Assembly (NCBI RefSeq): GCF_001905385.1
Contig: NZ_LIPF01000011.1
Coordinates: forward strand, 209,416 to 273,415
Origin: Streptomyces sp. CB02414
GTDB lineage: Bacteria; Actinomycetota; Actinomycetes; Streptomycetales; Streptomycetaceae
Length of the DNA stretch: 64,000 bases
Reading direction: 5' to 3'
Shown here: piece by piece, positions 24,350-33,171 of the stretch
Layout of the letters: the number at the start of each line of letters is the position of its first letter
Position numbering within the stretch: position 1 is the first letter of the stretch
The notes under the pieces: model-generated
What the model was told of the DNA's origin: nothing
Databases searched by the model: none
Seen by the model: only the letters and a program-made list of their open reading frames with translations
Made by a program: the position numbers and the translations under genes

Positions 24350-26573
24350 CCCGGTGTCGCTCCTCCTCCGCAAGGACGTCCGCCACCTCGGCGTCCGTCG
24401 CCGCGGCCAGCCTCTCATGGGCGACGCGGCACTCGGGCGGCTCGATGCTGATCCGGGGCAGGAGCTTGTCCAGGCGGCGCGGCAGCCACCAGTTGGCGCC
24501 GCCGAGCAGGTGCATCAGGGCGGGCACCAGGAGGGTGCGCAGGACGAAGGCGTCCAGGGCGACGGCTGCGGCGAGGGCGATGCCGAACATGGCGATGACC
24601 CGGTCGCCGCTGAGGACGAAGGCGAGGAACACCGAGATCATGATGACCGCCGCCGAGTTGATCACCCGGCTGGTCTCGGCGAGGCCGACCCGGACCGCGC
24701 GGCGGTTGTCGCCGGTCTCCAGCCACTCCTCGTACATCCGGCTGACCAGGAAGACCTGGTAGTCCATGGAGAGGCCGAACAGTACCGACACCATGATCAC
24801 GGGGAGGAAGGGTTCGATCGGGCCGGCGCTGCCCAGGCCCAGCTGCTCGCTCCCCCAGCCCCACTGGAAGATCGCCACGACGACGCCGAAGGACGCGGCG
24901 ACGGCGGCGACGTTCATCGCGGCGGCCTTGACCGGGATGCCGATCGAGCGGAAGGCCAGCAGGAGCAGCAGGCAGCCGAGGCCCACGACCACGCCGACGA
25001 AGAGGGGCAGCTTGCCGACGATGACGTCGGCGAAGTCGTCGTAGCCGGCCGTCACCCCGCCGACGTACACGTCGAGGGCGGTGCCCGCCTCGGCGCGGGG
25101 CAGCACCTCGGAGCGCAGCCGCTCGACGAGCTCGCTGGTCTCCGGCGACTGCGGGGAGGACTCGGGGACGACCGTGAGGTACGCGGTGTCGCCGCCCGAG
25201 TTGTAGGCCACCGGGGTCACCGAGGAGACGCCCTCGGTGGTGCGGAGGTCGGCGTCGAGGTTGTCCAGGGCGAGCCGGTCCTCGGCGCCGCCGACCTCGG
25301 TGACCAGGGTGAGGGGGCCGTTGACGCCGGGGCCGAAGCCCTCGGCGAGGAGGTCGTAGGCCTGGCGGGTGGTGCTGCCCTTGGGGTCGTTGCCCTGGTC
25401 GGAGGTGCCCAGGCGCAGGCCGAGGGTCGGCAGGGCGAGGACGGTGATGACGACGAGCGCGAGGGCGCCGAGCAGCTTGGGGTGGCGCTCCACGAACGCC
25501 GACCAGCGGGCGGCGAAGCCGGTCGGCAGCTCGGGCTCGGGCCCGTGCTCCGCGAGCCGGCGCCGCTCGCGCCGGCTCAGGGCGCGCGGTCCGATGTATG
25601 ACAGCAGTGCGGGCAGCAGCGTCACAGAGGCGGCGACGGTGAGGACGACGGTGAGCGAGGCGGCGATGGCCACGCCGTTGAGGAAGCTGAGCCGGAGGAT
25701 CAGCATGCCCAGCAGCGCGATGCAAACGGTGGCACCCGCGAACGCGACCGCCCGTCCGGTGGTCGCGACGGCGTTCTCGGCGGCCTCGGCGACACTGAGC
25801 CCCCGCTTCAGTCCGCGCCGGTGTCTGGTGACGATGAAGAGCGCGTAGTCGATGCCGACGCCGAGCCCGATGAGGGTGCCCAGCATGGGCGCGAAGTCGG
25901 CGACGGTCATGGCGTGGCCGAGCAGGGTGATGCCGGCGTAGGCGGTGCCGACGGAGACCAGCGCGGTGGCGATGGGCAGCAGGGAGGCGGCCAGGGAGCC
26001 GAAGGCGAGGAAGAGGACGACGGCGGCGACGGCCACGCCGACGACCTCGGCGAGGTGGCCGTCCGGCGCCTCGGTCACCGCGACGGCGCTGCCGCCCAGC
26101 TCGACCTGGAGCCCGTCAGTCTCGGCCGCCTTCGCGGTGTCGACCACGGCCCGCGCCTCGGCCGGGTCGATGTCCTGGGAGGCGTCCTCGAAGGTGACCG
26201 AGGCGTACGCCGTGTGGGCGTTCTCGCTGATCTGCGGCGAGTCGGCGTCGTCGTAGGGGTTGGTCACCGAGGCAACGCCGGGAAGGTCCGCGATGCGGTC
26301 CAGGGTGCGGTTCATCGTCTGTTCGACGCCGGTGGCGCGCACGGTGTCGGTCGTCGTGTGCCAGACGATCGTGTCGCTGTCGCCGCCGAGGCCGGGGAAG
26401 CCGGAGGTGAGCAGCCGGGAGGCACGGTCGGAGTCGGTGCCGGGCACGCCGTAGTCGTTGGAGTACGCCGCCCCCGCGACACCGGCGGCCGCGGCGACCC
26501 CGCCGAAGGCGAGGAGCCAGAGCAGGACGGTGACGAGACGACGTCGAACACACCAGCGTGCGAGGGCTGCCAC
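24327..26573 (-). CDS. MMPL/RND-family membrane transporter
   Basis: 748-aa exporter with two repeats of one helix, a large extracytoplasmic loop and five to six helices. Recognisable segments are GIDYALFIVTRHRRGLKRG and its second-half counterpart GLSMDYQVFLVSRMYEEWLE, the paired MMPL motifs with a charged residue in the membrane for proton coupling. Likely exports lipids or hydrophobic compounds; substrate unknown. I chose GTG 26573, with GGGAG seven bases upstream, over the open-frame start at 26660, which falls in AT-richer upstream DNA. Co-transcribed with the overlapping GNAT gene. Confidence 0.9.
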   Translation of the reverse strand: MAALARWCVRRRLVTVLLWLLAFGGVAAAAGVAGAAYSNDYGVPGTDSDRASRLLTSGFPGLGGDSDTIVWHTTTDTVRATGVEQTMNRTLDRIADLPGVASVTNPYDDADSPQISENAHTAYASVTFEDASQDIDPAEARAVVDTAKAAETDGLQVELGGSAVAVTEAPDGHLAEVVGVAVAAVVLFLAFGSLAASLLPIATALVSVGTAYAGITLLGHAMTVADFAPMLGTLIGLGVGIDYALFIVTRHRRGLKRGLSVAEAAENAVATTGRAVAFAGATVCIALLGMLILRLSFLNGVAIAASLTVVLTVAASVTLLPALLSYIGPRALSRRERRRLAEHGPEPELPTGFAARWSAFVERHPKLLGALALVVITVLALPTLGLRLGTSDQGNDPKGSTTRQAYDLLAEGFGPGVNGPLTLVTEVGGAEDRLALDNLDADLRTTEGVSSVTPVAYNSGGDTAYLTVVPESSPQSPETSELVERLRSEVLPRAEAGTALDVYVGGVTAGYDDFADVIVGKLPLFVGVVVGLGCLLLLLAFRSIGIPVKAAAMNVAAVAASFGVVVAIFQWGWGSEQLGLGSAGPIEPFLPVIMVSVLFGLSMDYQVFLVSRMYEEWLETGDNRRAVRVGLAETSRVINSAAVIMISVFLAFVLSGDRVIAMFGIALAAAVALDAFVLRTLLVPALMHLLGGANWWLPRRLDKLLPRISIEPPECRVAHERLAAATDAEVADVLAEEERHRDVRDTTG

Positions 26574-26722
26574 GAACGTGCTCCCAGGTGTCTGATTGTG
26601 GATCTTTGGCCGGGAACAGTCGTCCTTGGTGTGAACGGCCCGCAAAGAACGCATGAGCAATGCAAAGTCACTCTTGCAGGCGGAAGTGATCGTTTGCGGA
26701 CTTAGTGGGCTTATTCACAACA

Positions 26723-26767
26723 ACGGCCCCGGGGAACTCGTCGTGGTGACGCGTTCCCCGGGGCCGT
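26723..26767 (-). terminator. Perfect 15-bp hairpin after gatB
   Basis: Arms 26723-26737 and 26753-26767 are exact complements with a 15-base loop, 33 bases past the gatB stop. Ends the gatCAB operon and insulates the MMPL promoter. Confidence 0.85.
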
Positions 26768-26799
26768 CGGCGCCTGGCGGCGCGGGTGCCTGGGAGGGC

Positions 26800-28314
26800 T
26801 CAGCCTTCGGACACGCCCAGCTTCTCCAGGATCAGCTCCTTGACGCGGGCCGCGTCCGCCTGCCCCCGGGTCGCCTTCATGACCGCGCCGACCAGGGCGC
26901 CGGCCGCGGCCACCTTGCCGCCGCGGATCTTGTCGGCGATGGCCGGGTTGCCGGCGATGGCCTCGTCGACGGCGGTGGTGAGCGCGCCCTCGTCGGAGAC
27001 GACCTTCAGGCCGCGCTGGTCGACGACCTCGTCCGGCGTGCCCTCACCGGCGAGGACGCCCAGGATGACCTGGCGGGCCAGCTTGTCGTTCAGCTCGCCC
27101 TTGGTCACCAGCTCGGCGACCCGGGCGACCTGGACCGGCGTGATCGCCAGCTCGTCGAGCGCCTTGCCCGACTCGTTGGCGCTGCGGGCCAGCTCGCCCA
27201 TCCACCACTTGCGGGCGGAGGCCGCGTCGGCACCGGCGTCGATCGTGGCGACGATCGGGTCCAGCGCGCCGGCGTTGAGGATGGACTGCATGTCGTTGCC
27301 GGAGATGCCCCACTCCTCGCGGAGCCGGTTGCGGCGCACCAGCGGCAGCTCGGGCAGGGCGGAACGGATCTCCTCGACCCACTCGCGCGAGGGGGCCACC
27401 GGCACCAGGTCGGGCTCCGGGAAGTACCGGTAGTCCTCCGCCTCCTCCTTCACGCGGCCGGAGGTCGTGGACCCCGTGTCCTCGTGGAAGTGGCGGGTCT
27501 CCTGGATGATCGTGCCGCCGTCGTTCAGCACGGCGGCGTGGCGCTGGATCTCGAAGCGGGCGGCGCGCTCGACGGAGCGCAGCGAGTTGACGTTCTTGGT
27601 CTCGCTGCGGGTGCCGAACTTCTCCCGGCCGTGCGGGCGCAGCGACAGGTTCACGTCGCAGCGCATCTGGCCCATCTCCATGCGGGCCTCGGACACGCCG
27701 AGGGCACGGATGAGTTCGCGCAGCTCACGGACGTACGCCCGGGCGACCTCGGGGGCCCGCTCGCCCGCTCCCTCGATCGGCTTGGTGACGATCTCGATGA
27801 GCGGGATGCCGGCACGGTTGTAGTCGAGGAGGGAGTGCGAGGCGCCGTGGATACGGCCCGTCGCGCCACCGACGTGCGTCGACTTGCCGGTGTCCTCCTC
27901 CATGTGGGCGCGCTCGATCTGGACGCGGAAGGTCTCCCCGTCCTCCAGCTGCACGTCGAGGTAGCCGTCGAAGGCGATCGGCTCGTCGTACTGGGAGGTC
28001 TGGAAGTTCTTCGGCATGTCCGGATAGAAGTAGTTCTTCCGGGCGAAGCGGCACCACTCGGCGATCTCGCAGTTCAGCGCGAGACCGATCTTGATCGCCG
28101 ACTCGACGCCGGTCGCGTTGACGACCGGGAGCGCGCCGGGCATGCCGAGGCAGACGGGGCAGGTCTGGGTGTTCGGGTCGGCGCCGAGGGCGGTCGAACA
28201 GCCGCAGAACATCTTGGTCTTGGTGCCGAGTTCGACATGGACCTCGAGGCCCATGACGGGGTCGTACGACGCCAGCGCGTCCTCGTACGACACCAGGTCG
28301 GTCGTGGTGGTCAC
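26800..28314 (-). CDS. gatB: Aspartyl/glutamyl-tRNA amidotransferase subunit B
   Basis: tRNA-binding kinase subunit of GatCAB, which converts Glu-tRNA(Gln) or Asp-tRNA(Asn) to the amidated form. 504 aa. It shows GLEVHVELGTKTKMFCGCST, the zinc-type cysteines CGC...CPVC near the N-terminus, and KNYFYPDMPKNFQTSQYD, plus the C-terminal YqeY-like tail domain. It is the last gene of the operon gatC-gatA-small membrane gene-gatB, 15 bp after the small gene. A GatB of normal length with no oddity. Confidence 0.97.
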   Translation of the reverse strand: MTTTTDLVSYEDALASYDPVMGLEVHVELGTKTKMFCGCSTALGADPNTQTCPVCLGMPGALPVVNATGVESAIKIGLALNCEIAEWCRFARKNYFYPDMPKNFQTSQYDEPIAFDGYLDVQLEDGETFRVQIERAHMEEDTGKSTHVGGATGRIHGASHSLLDYNRAGIPLIEIVTKPIEGAGERAPEVARAYVRELRELIRALGVSEARMEMGQMRCDVNLSLRPHGREKFGTRSETKNVNSLRSVERAARFEIQRHAAVLNDGGTIIQETRHFHEDTGSTTSGRVKEEAEDYRYFPEPDLVPVAPSREWVEEIRSALPELPLVRRNRLREEWGISGNDMQSILNAGALDPIVATIDAGADAASARKWWMGELARSANESGKALDELAITPVQVARVAELVTKGELNDKLARQVILGVLAGEGTPDEVVDQRGLKVVSDEGALTTAVDEAIAGNPAIADKIRGGKVAAAGALVGAVMKATRGQADAARVKELILEKLGVSEG

Positions 28315-28329
28315 GGTGTAACTTCCCTC

Positions 28330-28569
28330 TCAGCCCAGCAGGACGTCGTCGTCGCCCAGGCGCTTCAGCTCGCGGTAGAGCAGGGCGAGGCCGGTGACGA
28401 CGCCGGCCGCGGTGACGACGGCGTCGGCGAGGCGCAGCGTGTCGTTCTCCACGCGGGCCTTCTTGATCTGCTTGGCGACGCCGATCGCGCCGAACGCGGT
28501 GGCGGCCATGGACATGTACGTACCGGACTTGGACTTCTTGAAGCCCTTGGCCTTGGACAGTGCGCTCAC
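28330..28569 (-). CDS. Small membrane protein inserted in the gat operon
   Basis: 79 aa, GTG 28569. It begins MSALSKAKGFKKSKSGTYMS, basic, then has two weakly hydrophobic segments (SMAATAFGAIGVA and DAVVTAAGVVTGLALLYREL). The GTGA at 28569-28566 contains both its start and the gatA stop, so translation is coupled to gatA. It is followed by gatB after 15 bp. No named domain is recognised. The placement inside the GatCAB operon suggests it is co-expressed with the amidotransferase, but a functional link is unproven. Confidence 0.8.
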   Translation of the reverse strand: MSALSKAKGFKKSKSGTYMSMAATAFGAIGVAKQIKKARVENDTLRLADAVVTAAGVVTGLALLYRELKRLGDDDVLLG

Positions 28570-30059
28570 AGCGACGGTGCCTCCTCGATCAGCGGGTGGC
28601 CCCACTTTTCCACGAAGGCGGCCTCGACGGCGGCGCCGACCTTGTAGAGCCGGTCGTCCTTCATGGCGGGGGCGATGATCTGCAGACCCACCGGCAGGTT
28701 GTCCTCCGGCGCGAGGCCGCAGGGCAGCGACATGGCCGCGTTGCCCGCCAGGTTGGTGGGGATGGTGCACAGGTCGGCCAGGTACATCGCCATCGGGTCG
28801 TCGGCGCGCTCGCCGATCGCGAAGGCGGTGGTCGGGGTCGTCGGGGAGACGATCACGTCGACCTGTTCGAAGGCCCGCTCGAACTCCTGCTTGATGAGGG
28901 TGCGGACCTTCTGGGCGCTGCCGTAGTACGCGTCGTAGTAGCCGCTCGACAGGGCGTACGTGCCGAGCATGACGCGGCGCTTGACCTCGGGGCCGAAGCC
29001 GGCCTCGCGGGTCAGGGAGGTGACCTCCTCGGCGGAGTGCGTGCCGTCGTCGCCGGTACGGAGGCCGTAGCGCAGGCCGTCGAAGCGGGCGAGGTTGGAG
29101 GAGCACTCGGAGGGGGCGATCAGGTAGTACGCGGAGAGCGCGAGGTCGAAGGACGGGCAGTCCAGTTCGACGACCTCGGCGCCCAGCTCCTTCAGGAGCT
29201 CGACGGACTCGTCGAAGCGCTGGACGACACCGGCCTGGTAGCCCTCGCCGCGGAACTGCTTGACGACGCCGACGCGCATGCCCCGCACGCTGCCGTTGCG
29301 GGCCGCCTCGACGACCGCGGGGACCGGCGCGTCGATCGACGTGGAGTCCATCGGGTCGTGCCCGGCGATCACCTCGTGCAGCAGGGCCGCGTCCAGGACC
29401 GTGCGGGCGCAGGGGCCGCCCTGGTCGAGGGAGGAGGAGAAGGCCACCATGCCGTAGCGGGAGACGCCGCCGTACGTCGGCTTGACGCCGACCGTGCCGG
29501 TGACGGCCGCGGGCTGGCGGATGGAGCCGCCGGTGTCGGTACCGATCGCGAGCGGCGCCTGGAAGGCGGCGAGGGCGGCGGAGGAGCCGCCGCCGGAACC
29601 GCCGGGGATCTTGGTGAGGTCCCACGGGTTGCCGGTCGGGCCGTACGCGCTGTTCTCCGTCGAGGACCCCATGGCGAACTCGTCCATGTTGGTCTTGCCG
29701 AGGATGACGACGTCGGCGGCCTTGAGGCGCTTGGTGACAGTCGCGTCGTACGGCGGGAGCCAGCCCTCGAGGATCTTGGAGCCGACGGTGGTCGGGATGC
29801 CCTCGGTGGTGAAGATGTCCTTCAGCGCGAGGGGGACGCCGGCCAGCGGGCCGAGCTTCTCGCCGCGCTCGCGCTTGGCGTCCACGGCGCGGGCCTGGGC
29901 CAGGGCGCCCTCGCGGTCGACGTGCAGGAAGGCGTGCACCTTCTCGTCGACGGCCTCGATACGGGCCAGGTGGGCCTCGGTGACCTCGACCGCGGTCAGC
30001 TCGCCGGAGGCGATCTTCGCGGCGATCTCGGCCGCGGTGAGCTTGATGATGTCGCTCAT
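28566..30059 (-). CDS. gatA: Aspartyl/glutamyl-tRNA amidotransferase subunit A
   Basis: Glutaminase subunit of GatCAB: releases ammonia from glutamine for transamidation of mischarged tRNA. 497 aa with the amidase-signature Gly/Ser-rich motif GGSGGGSSAALAAFQAPLAI and the continuation GTDTGGSIRQPAA. Catalytic Lys lies in VPLALKDIFTTEG and the Ser-cisSer pair is in the signature. ATG 30059 is five bases past the gatC stop. Stop overlaps the next gene start as GTGA. Confidence 0.97.
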   Translation of the reverse strand: MSDIIKLTAAEIAAKIASGELTAVEVTEAHLARIEAVDEKVHAFLHVDREGALAQARAVDAKRERGEKLGPLAGVPLALKDIFTTEGIPTTVGSKILEGWLPPYDATVTKRLKAADVVILGKTNMDEFAMGSSTENSAYGPTGNPWDLTKIPGGSGGGSSAALAAFQAPLAIGTDTGGSIRQPAAVTGTVGVKPTYGGVSRYGMVAFSSSLDQGGPCARTVLDAALLHEVIAGHDPMDSTSIDAPVPAVVEAARNGSVRGMRVGVVKQFRGEGYQAGVVQRFDESVELLKELGAEVVELDCPSFDLALSAYYLIAPSECSSNLARFDGLRYGLRTGDDGTHSAEEVTSLTREAGFGPEVKRRVMLGTYALSSGYYDAYYGSAQKVRTLIKQEFERAFEQVDVIVSPTTPTTAFAIGERADDPMAMYLADLCTIPTNLAGNAAMSLPCGLAPEDNLPVGLQIIAPAMKDDRLYKVGAAVEAAFVEKWGHPLIEEAPSL

Positions 30060-30064
30060 GGCGG

Positions 30065-30361
30065 TTACTCCTCCCCCAGGATCTGCGGCACCTTGAAACG
30101 CTGCTGCTCCTGGGCCGGGGCGCCGGAGAGCGCCTGCTCGGGCGTGAGCGACGGACGGACCTCGTCCGGCCGCATGACGTTCGTCAGCGGGAGCGGGTGC
30201 GAGGTCGGCGGTACGTCTTGGTCGGCGACCTCACTGACGCGGGCGACCGCGCCGATGATGTCGTCCAGCTGTCCCGCGAAGTGCTCGAGCTCTTCGGGCT
30301 TCAGCTCCAGACGCGCCAGCCGGGCGAGGTGGGCGACCTCCTCGCGCGTGATGCCAGGCAT
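30065..30361 (-). CDS. gatC: Aspartyl/glutamyl-tRNA amidotransferase subunit C
   Basis: Small 98-aa belt subunit that wraps around GatA and stabilises GatAB. It begins MPGITREEVAHLARLARLEL, the standard GatC start, and has the C-terminal AQEQQRFKVPQILG segment. ATG 30361 is preceded by AGAGGA eight bases upstream; the longer frame to 30427 has no ribosome binding site. First gene of the gat operon, whose promoter should lie in 30362-30570. Confidence 0.95.
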   Translation of the reverse strand: MPGITREEVAHLARLARLELKPEELEHFAGQLDDIIGAVARVSEVADQDVPPTSHPLPLTNVMRPDEVRPSLTPEQALSGAPAQEQQRFKVPQILGEE

Positions 30362-30569
30362 GCAGCGTTCCTCTGGGGTGAGTGTGTGGTTGGGGCAAAT
30401 CGGCTTTGGCAAGTCGGTTTGGCCCAATCCTATGGGGCGCCGCCCCGTGCCCGTGAAACGGTTTCCCCCACCACCCGCTCAGGCACGTCGCGCGTCCCGG
30501 GTCCCGCGCGGGCGCCGGGGCACACGCGAGGACGGAAGGCCACGCGCGGCGAGCGCCGCGGGCTGCCGT

Positions 30570-30588
30570 GCTCCGGGCGCCCCGGAGC
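30570..30588 (-). terminator. Hairpin after the rmdB-like gene
   Basis: Perfect 8-bp arms 30570-30577 and 30581-30588 with loop CGC, 12 bases past the stop at 30601. The rest of 30362-30569 holds no convincing gene and probably contains the gatC promoter. Confidence 0.65.
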
Positions 30589-30600
30589 CGGCGCGGAACG

Positions 30601-32913
30601 TCAGCCGACCCGGCCAGGGTCGTCCCCCGCTGCGGCGGGGAGCGCGGCGGCCGGGCGTTGCCAGCCGCGGGCGCCGCGGGCCAGCAGCCAGGCGGTGGTC
30701 TCCTCCGGCGGCATCGCGGCGGCGACCAGCCAGCCCTGTACGGCGTCGCAGCCGAGGTCGCGCAGGCGTTCCCAGGTCTCGTCGTCCTCCACGCCCTCGG
30801 CGACGACCAGCAGGCCGAGGGAGTGCGCGAGGTCGACGGTGCAGCGCACGATCTCGGCGTCCTCGGCGTCGACGGCCAGCCGGGCCACGAAGGAACGGTC
30901 GATCTTCAGCTCGCTGACCGGCAGACGGCGCAGGTGGACGAGGGAGGAGTAACCGGTGCCGAAGTCGTCCAGCGACATCTTGACGCCGTGCCCGGTCAGG
31001 GCGTTGAGGGTGTCTGCGGCGCGCTGCGGGTCCTCCAGGAGGACGTGCTCGGTGATCTCCAGTTGGAGCGCTCCCGCCGGGACGCCGTGCCGGGCCAGCC
31101 GGGCGGCGACCGAGCCGGCGAAGCCGGGGGTGTGCACGTCGCGCGGGGAGACGTTGACCGCGACGGGCACGAACAGACCCTGGGAGCGCCAGTGGGCGAC
31201 CTGTTCGAGCGCCGTCTCCAGTACGTACTCGGTGAGATGGGGCATCAGCCCGGACGACTCCGCGATCGCTATGAACTCGTCCGGCGGCACCTTGCCCCGC
31301 TCCGGGTGCACCCACCGCACCAGCGCCTCCAGGCCGGCCACGTGTCCGTCGAAGCGGACCTTGGGCTGGTAGTGCAGCTGCACCTCGTGGGCGTCCAGGG
31401 CGCGGCGCAGGTCGCCGAGGAGGCCGAGCCGGTCCGGGGTGTTGGAGTCCCGCTTGGACTCGTAGACCTCCACGCCCGTGCGGTCCCGCTTCGCCTGGTA
31501 CATCGCCACGTCCGCGCGGCGCAGCAGCCCCTCGGCGTCCAGCGCGTGGTCGGGGAAGACGGCGACACCGGCGCTGGCCTCCAGGACGAGGGTGAGCCCG
31601 TCCAGGTCCATCGGGGAGCTGAGCGCGCCGACCAGCCCCCGGGCGATCCGGGTCGCCGACGTGGTCGAGTCGGCGACGGGCAGTAAGACGGCGAACTCGT
31701 CGCCGCCGAGCCGCGCGGCCTCCGCCCCGCGCGGCAGGGCCTGCCGCAGCCGGTCGGCGGTCTGCAGCAGCAGCCGGTCGCCGGCGAGGTGTCCGAGGGT
31801 GTCGTTGACCGAGCGGAAGCGGTCGAGGTCGATCAGCATCAGGGCGGCGCGGGCGCCGATGCGCTCGGCGTCGTCCAGTGCGGTCCAGGTTCGCTCCAGC
31901 AGCCACTGCCGGTTGGGCAGGCCGGTGAGCGGGTCGCGCAGCTGCTCCTCGGCGCGGGCGCGGGCGATCCACAGGGTGTAGTCGAGCGCGATCAGCGGGA
32001 TGGCGAACAGCGGCAGCAGCAGCGGCTTGGCGTCGGCCACCACGCAGACCAGCGGGGCGATGCCGAGCAGGGCCACGGCGACCAGGCCCTGTCTGACCAG
32101 GGCGGTGCGGGCGACGGTGGGCAGACCGGCCCGCGGCGTCTGCAGGTACCACAGCAGGGCTCGGGTGACGGCGAGGTAGGCGACGGCGACGAGCACCACC
32201 TTGGGCGCCGCGTACACCCCCCAGGTGTTCGGGTCCCAGGGTTCCTCCACGGACGGGACGGAGCCGCAGACACCGAGCAGCATCGCCCCCGCGGCGATAC
32301 CGAGGATGTCCACCGCGCCGTGCAGGACGCCGTGCCGCCAGCGCCCCCGCCGGGCTATGCCGACCAGGACGACGACGGTGAGGCTGACCATGCCGGCCGG
32401 AACCCAGCCGTACAGCAGCAGGACGGCGAGGGTGAGGGCGGCGCCGGAACCGGTGCCGCCCCACCAGCGGGAGCGGCCGAGCATGACCAGGTGGCCGACG
32501 ACGATGCCGGTCAGCACGGCCAGCGCCCAGCCGGCGGTGCCGGACGGGAAGAGCGCGTGGCCGCCGGTGAACGCCCGGTAGAAACCGGCGCCCAGCACGA
32601 AGGCGGCGGCCGCGACGACCGCCGAGGGCAACGCGGGCCAGGACAGGTGCCGTTCGCCGCCGTCCGGGTCGGGGCCGGTGAGCGGCGGGGCGGAGCCGGG
32701 GCCGTGGCCGGGGTTCAGGGACGCCGGGCCGTGGCCGTCGGACGACCACGCCCGGCCGTGGCCGGGCGACGACGGCGCGGAGGCACGGGCGTCCCCCGCG
32801 GGGCGGGGTGCCCCACCGCCTCGCTGCCCGAACCACCGGCTCACGGGCCCCGCGCCCACCATGCGGCGCAGGCGCAGCCGTGAGCCCTCGGCGGCGCTCT
32901 CGGTCGGTTCCAT
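30601..32913 (-). CDS. rmdB: Membrane GGDEF-EAL cyclic-di-GMP phosphodiesterase (RmdB-like)
   Basis: 770-aa c-di-GMP turnover protein. It has a Gly/Pro-rich N-terminus, several transmembrane helices (about residues 90-320), GGDEF (RLGGDEFAVL) and EAL domains. EAL residues are intact: LEALVRWVHPERG, LEITEHVLLED, SLDDFGTGYSSLVHLRRLP, SELKIDRSFV, VVAEGVEDDE. The RxxD inhibitory site before GGDEF is absent (RGAE instead). Its position next to ligA matches my memory of S. coelicolor RmdB, a phosphodiesterase affecting aerial mycelium. ATG 32913 has GAGGG just upstream. Compare with the degenerate-EAL protein at 12618-15656. Confidence 0.9.
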   Translation of the reverse strand: MEPTESAAEGSRLRLRRMVGAGPVSRWFGQRGGGAPRPAGDARASAPSSPGHGRAWSSDGHGPASLNPGHGPGSAPPLTGPDPDGGERHLSWPALPSAVVAAAAFVLGAGFYRAFTGGHALFPSGTAGWALAVLTGIVVGHLVMLGRSRWWGGTGSGAALTLAVLLLYGWVPAGMVSLTVVVLVGIARRGRWRHGVLHGAVDILGIAAGAMLLGVCGSVPSVEEPWDPNTWGVYAAPKVVLVAVAYLAVTRALLWYLQTPRAGLPTVARTALVRQGLVAVALLGIAPLVCVVADAKPLLLPLFAIPLIALDYTLWIARARAEEQLRDPLTGLPNRQWLLERTWTALDDAERIGARAALMLIDLDRFRSVNDTLGHLAGDRLLLQTADRLRQALPRGAEAARLGGDEFAVLLPVADSTTSATRIARGLVGALSSPMDLDGLTLVLEASAGVAVFPDHALDAEGLLRRADVAMYQAKRDRTGVEVYESKRDSNTPDRLGLLGDLRRALDAHEVQLHYQPKVRFDGHVAGLEALVRWVHPERGKVPPDEFIAIAESSGLMPHLTEYVLETALEQVAHWRSQGLFVPVAVNVSPRDVHTPGFAGSVAARLARHGVPAGALQLEITEHVLLEDPQRAADTLNALTGHGVKMSLDDFGTGYSSLVHLRRLPVSELKIDRSFVARLAVDAEDAEIVRCTVDLAHSLGLLVVAEGVEDDETWERLRDLGCDAVQGWLVAAAMPPEETTAWLLARGARGWQRPAAALPAAAGDDPGRVG

Positions 32914-32996
32914 TCCCGTCCCTCTCACAGCCGGCGGTGCCCACGCCACGCGGCCCCCGCCTCGACCACCCTCAACGGCTCCGCGTTGGAAAACCC

Positions 32997-33023
32997 TTCC
33001 CCTGCCCCTCAGGAGCAGGGGAA
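32997..33023 (-). terminator. Hairpin between ligA and the rmdB-like gene
   Basis: Perfect 9-bp arms 32997-33005/33015-33023, followed on the minus strand by GGGTTTT. It lies about 150 bases past the ligA stop and 84 bases before the rmdB start. The rest of this 258-bp gap (32914-33171) contains no gene. Confidence 0.6.
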
Positions 33024-33171
33024 TGCCCCGACCGCAGCTGGGCACGGCGGGCGCACACCTCAACAGTAGGCCGCGGAAGGCTTCCAGGGGCACCGGTCGT
33101 CGACGGTTGCCCGAATGCGACCCGGCCTCCCGTATGCATCTGGTATGCGCCGATCGGGTGGCCTTCAACCG

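Noticed and set aside
24415..25725. 436-codon minus-strand frame inside the MMPL gene
   Set aside because: Out-of-frame shadow (Arg/Pro/His-rich) of the transporter.
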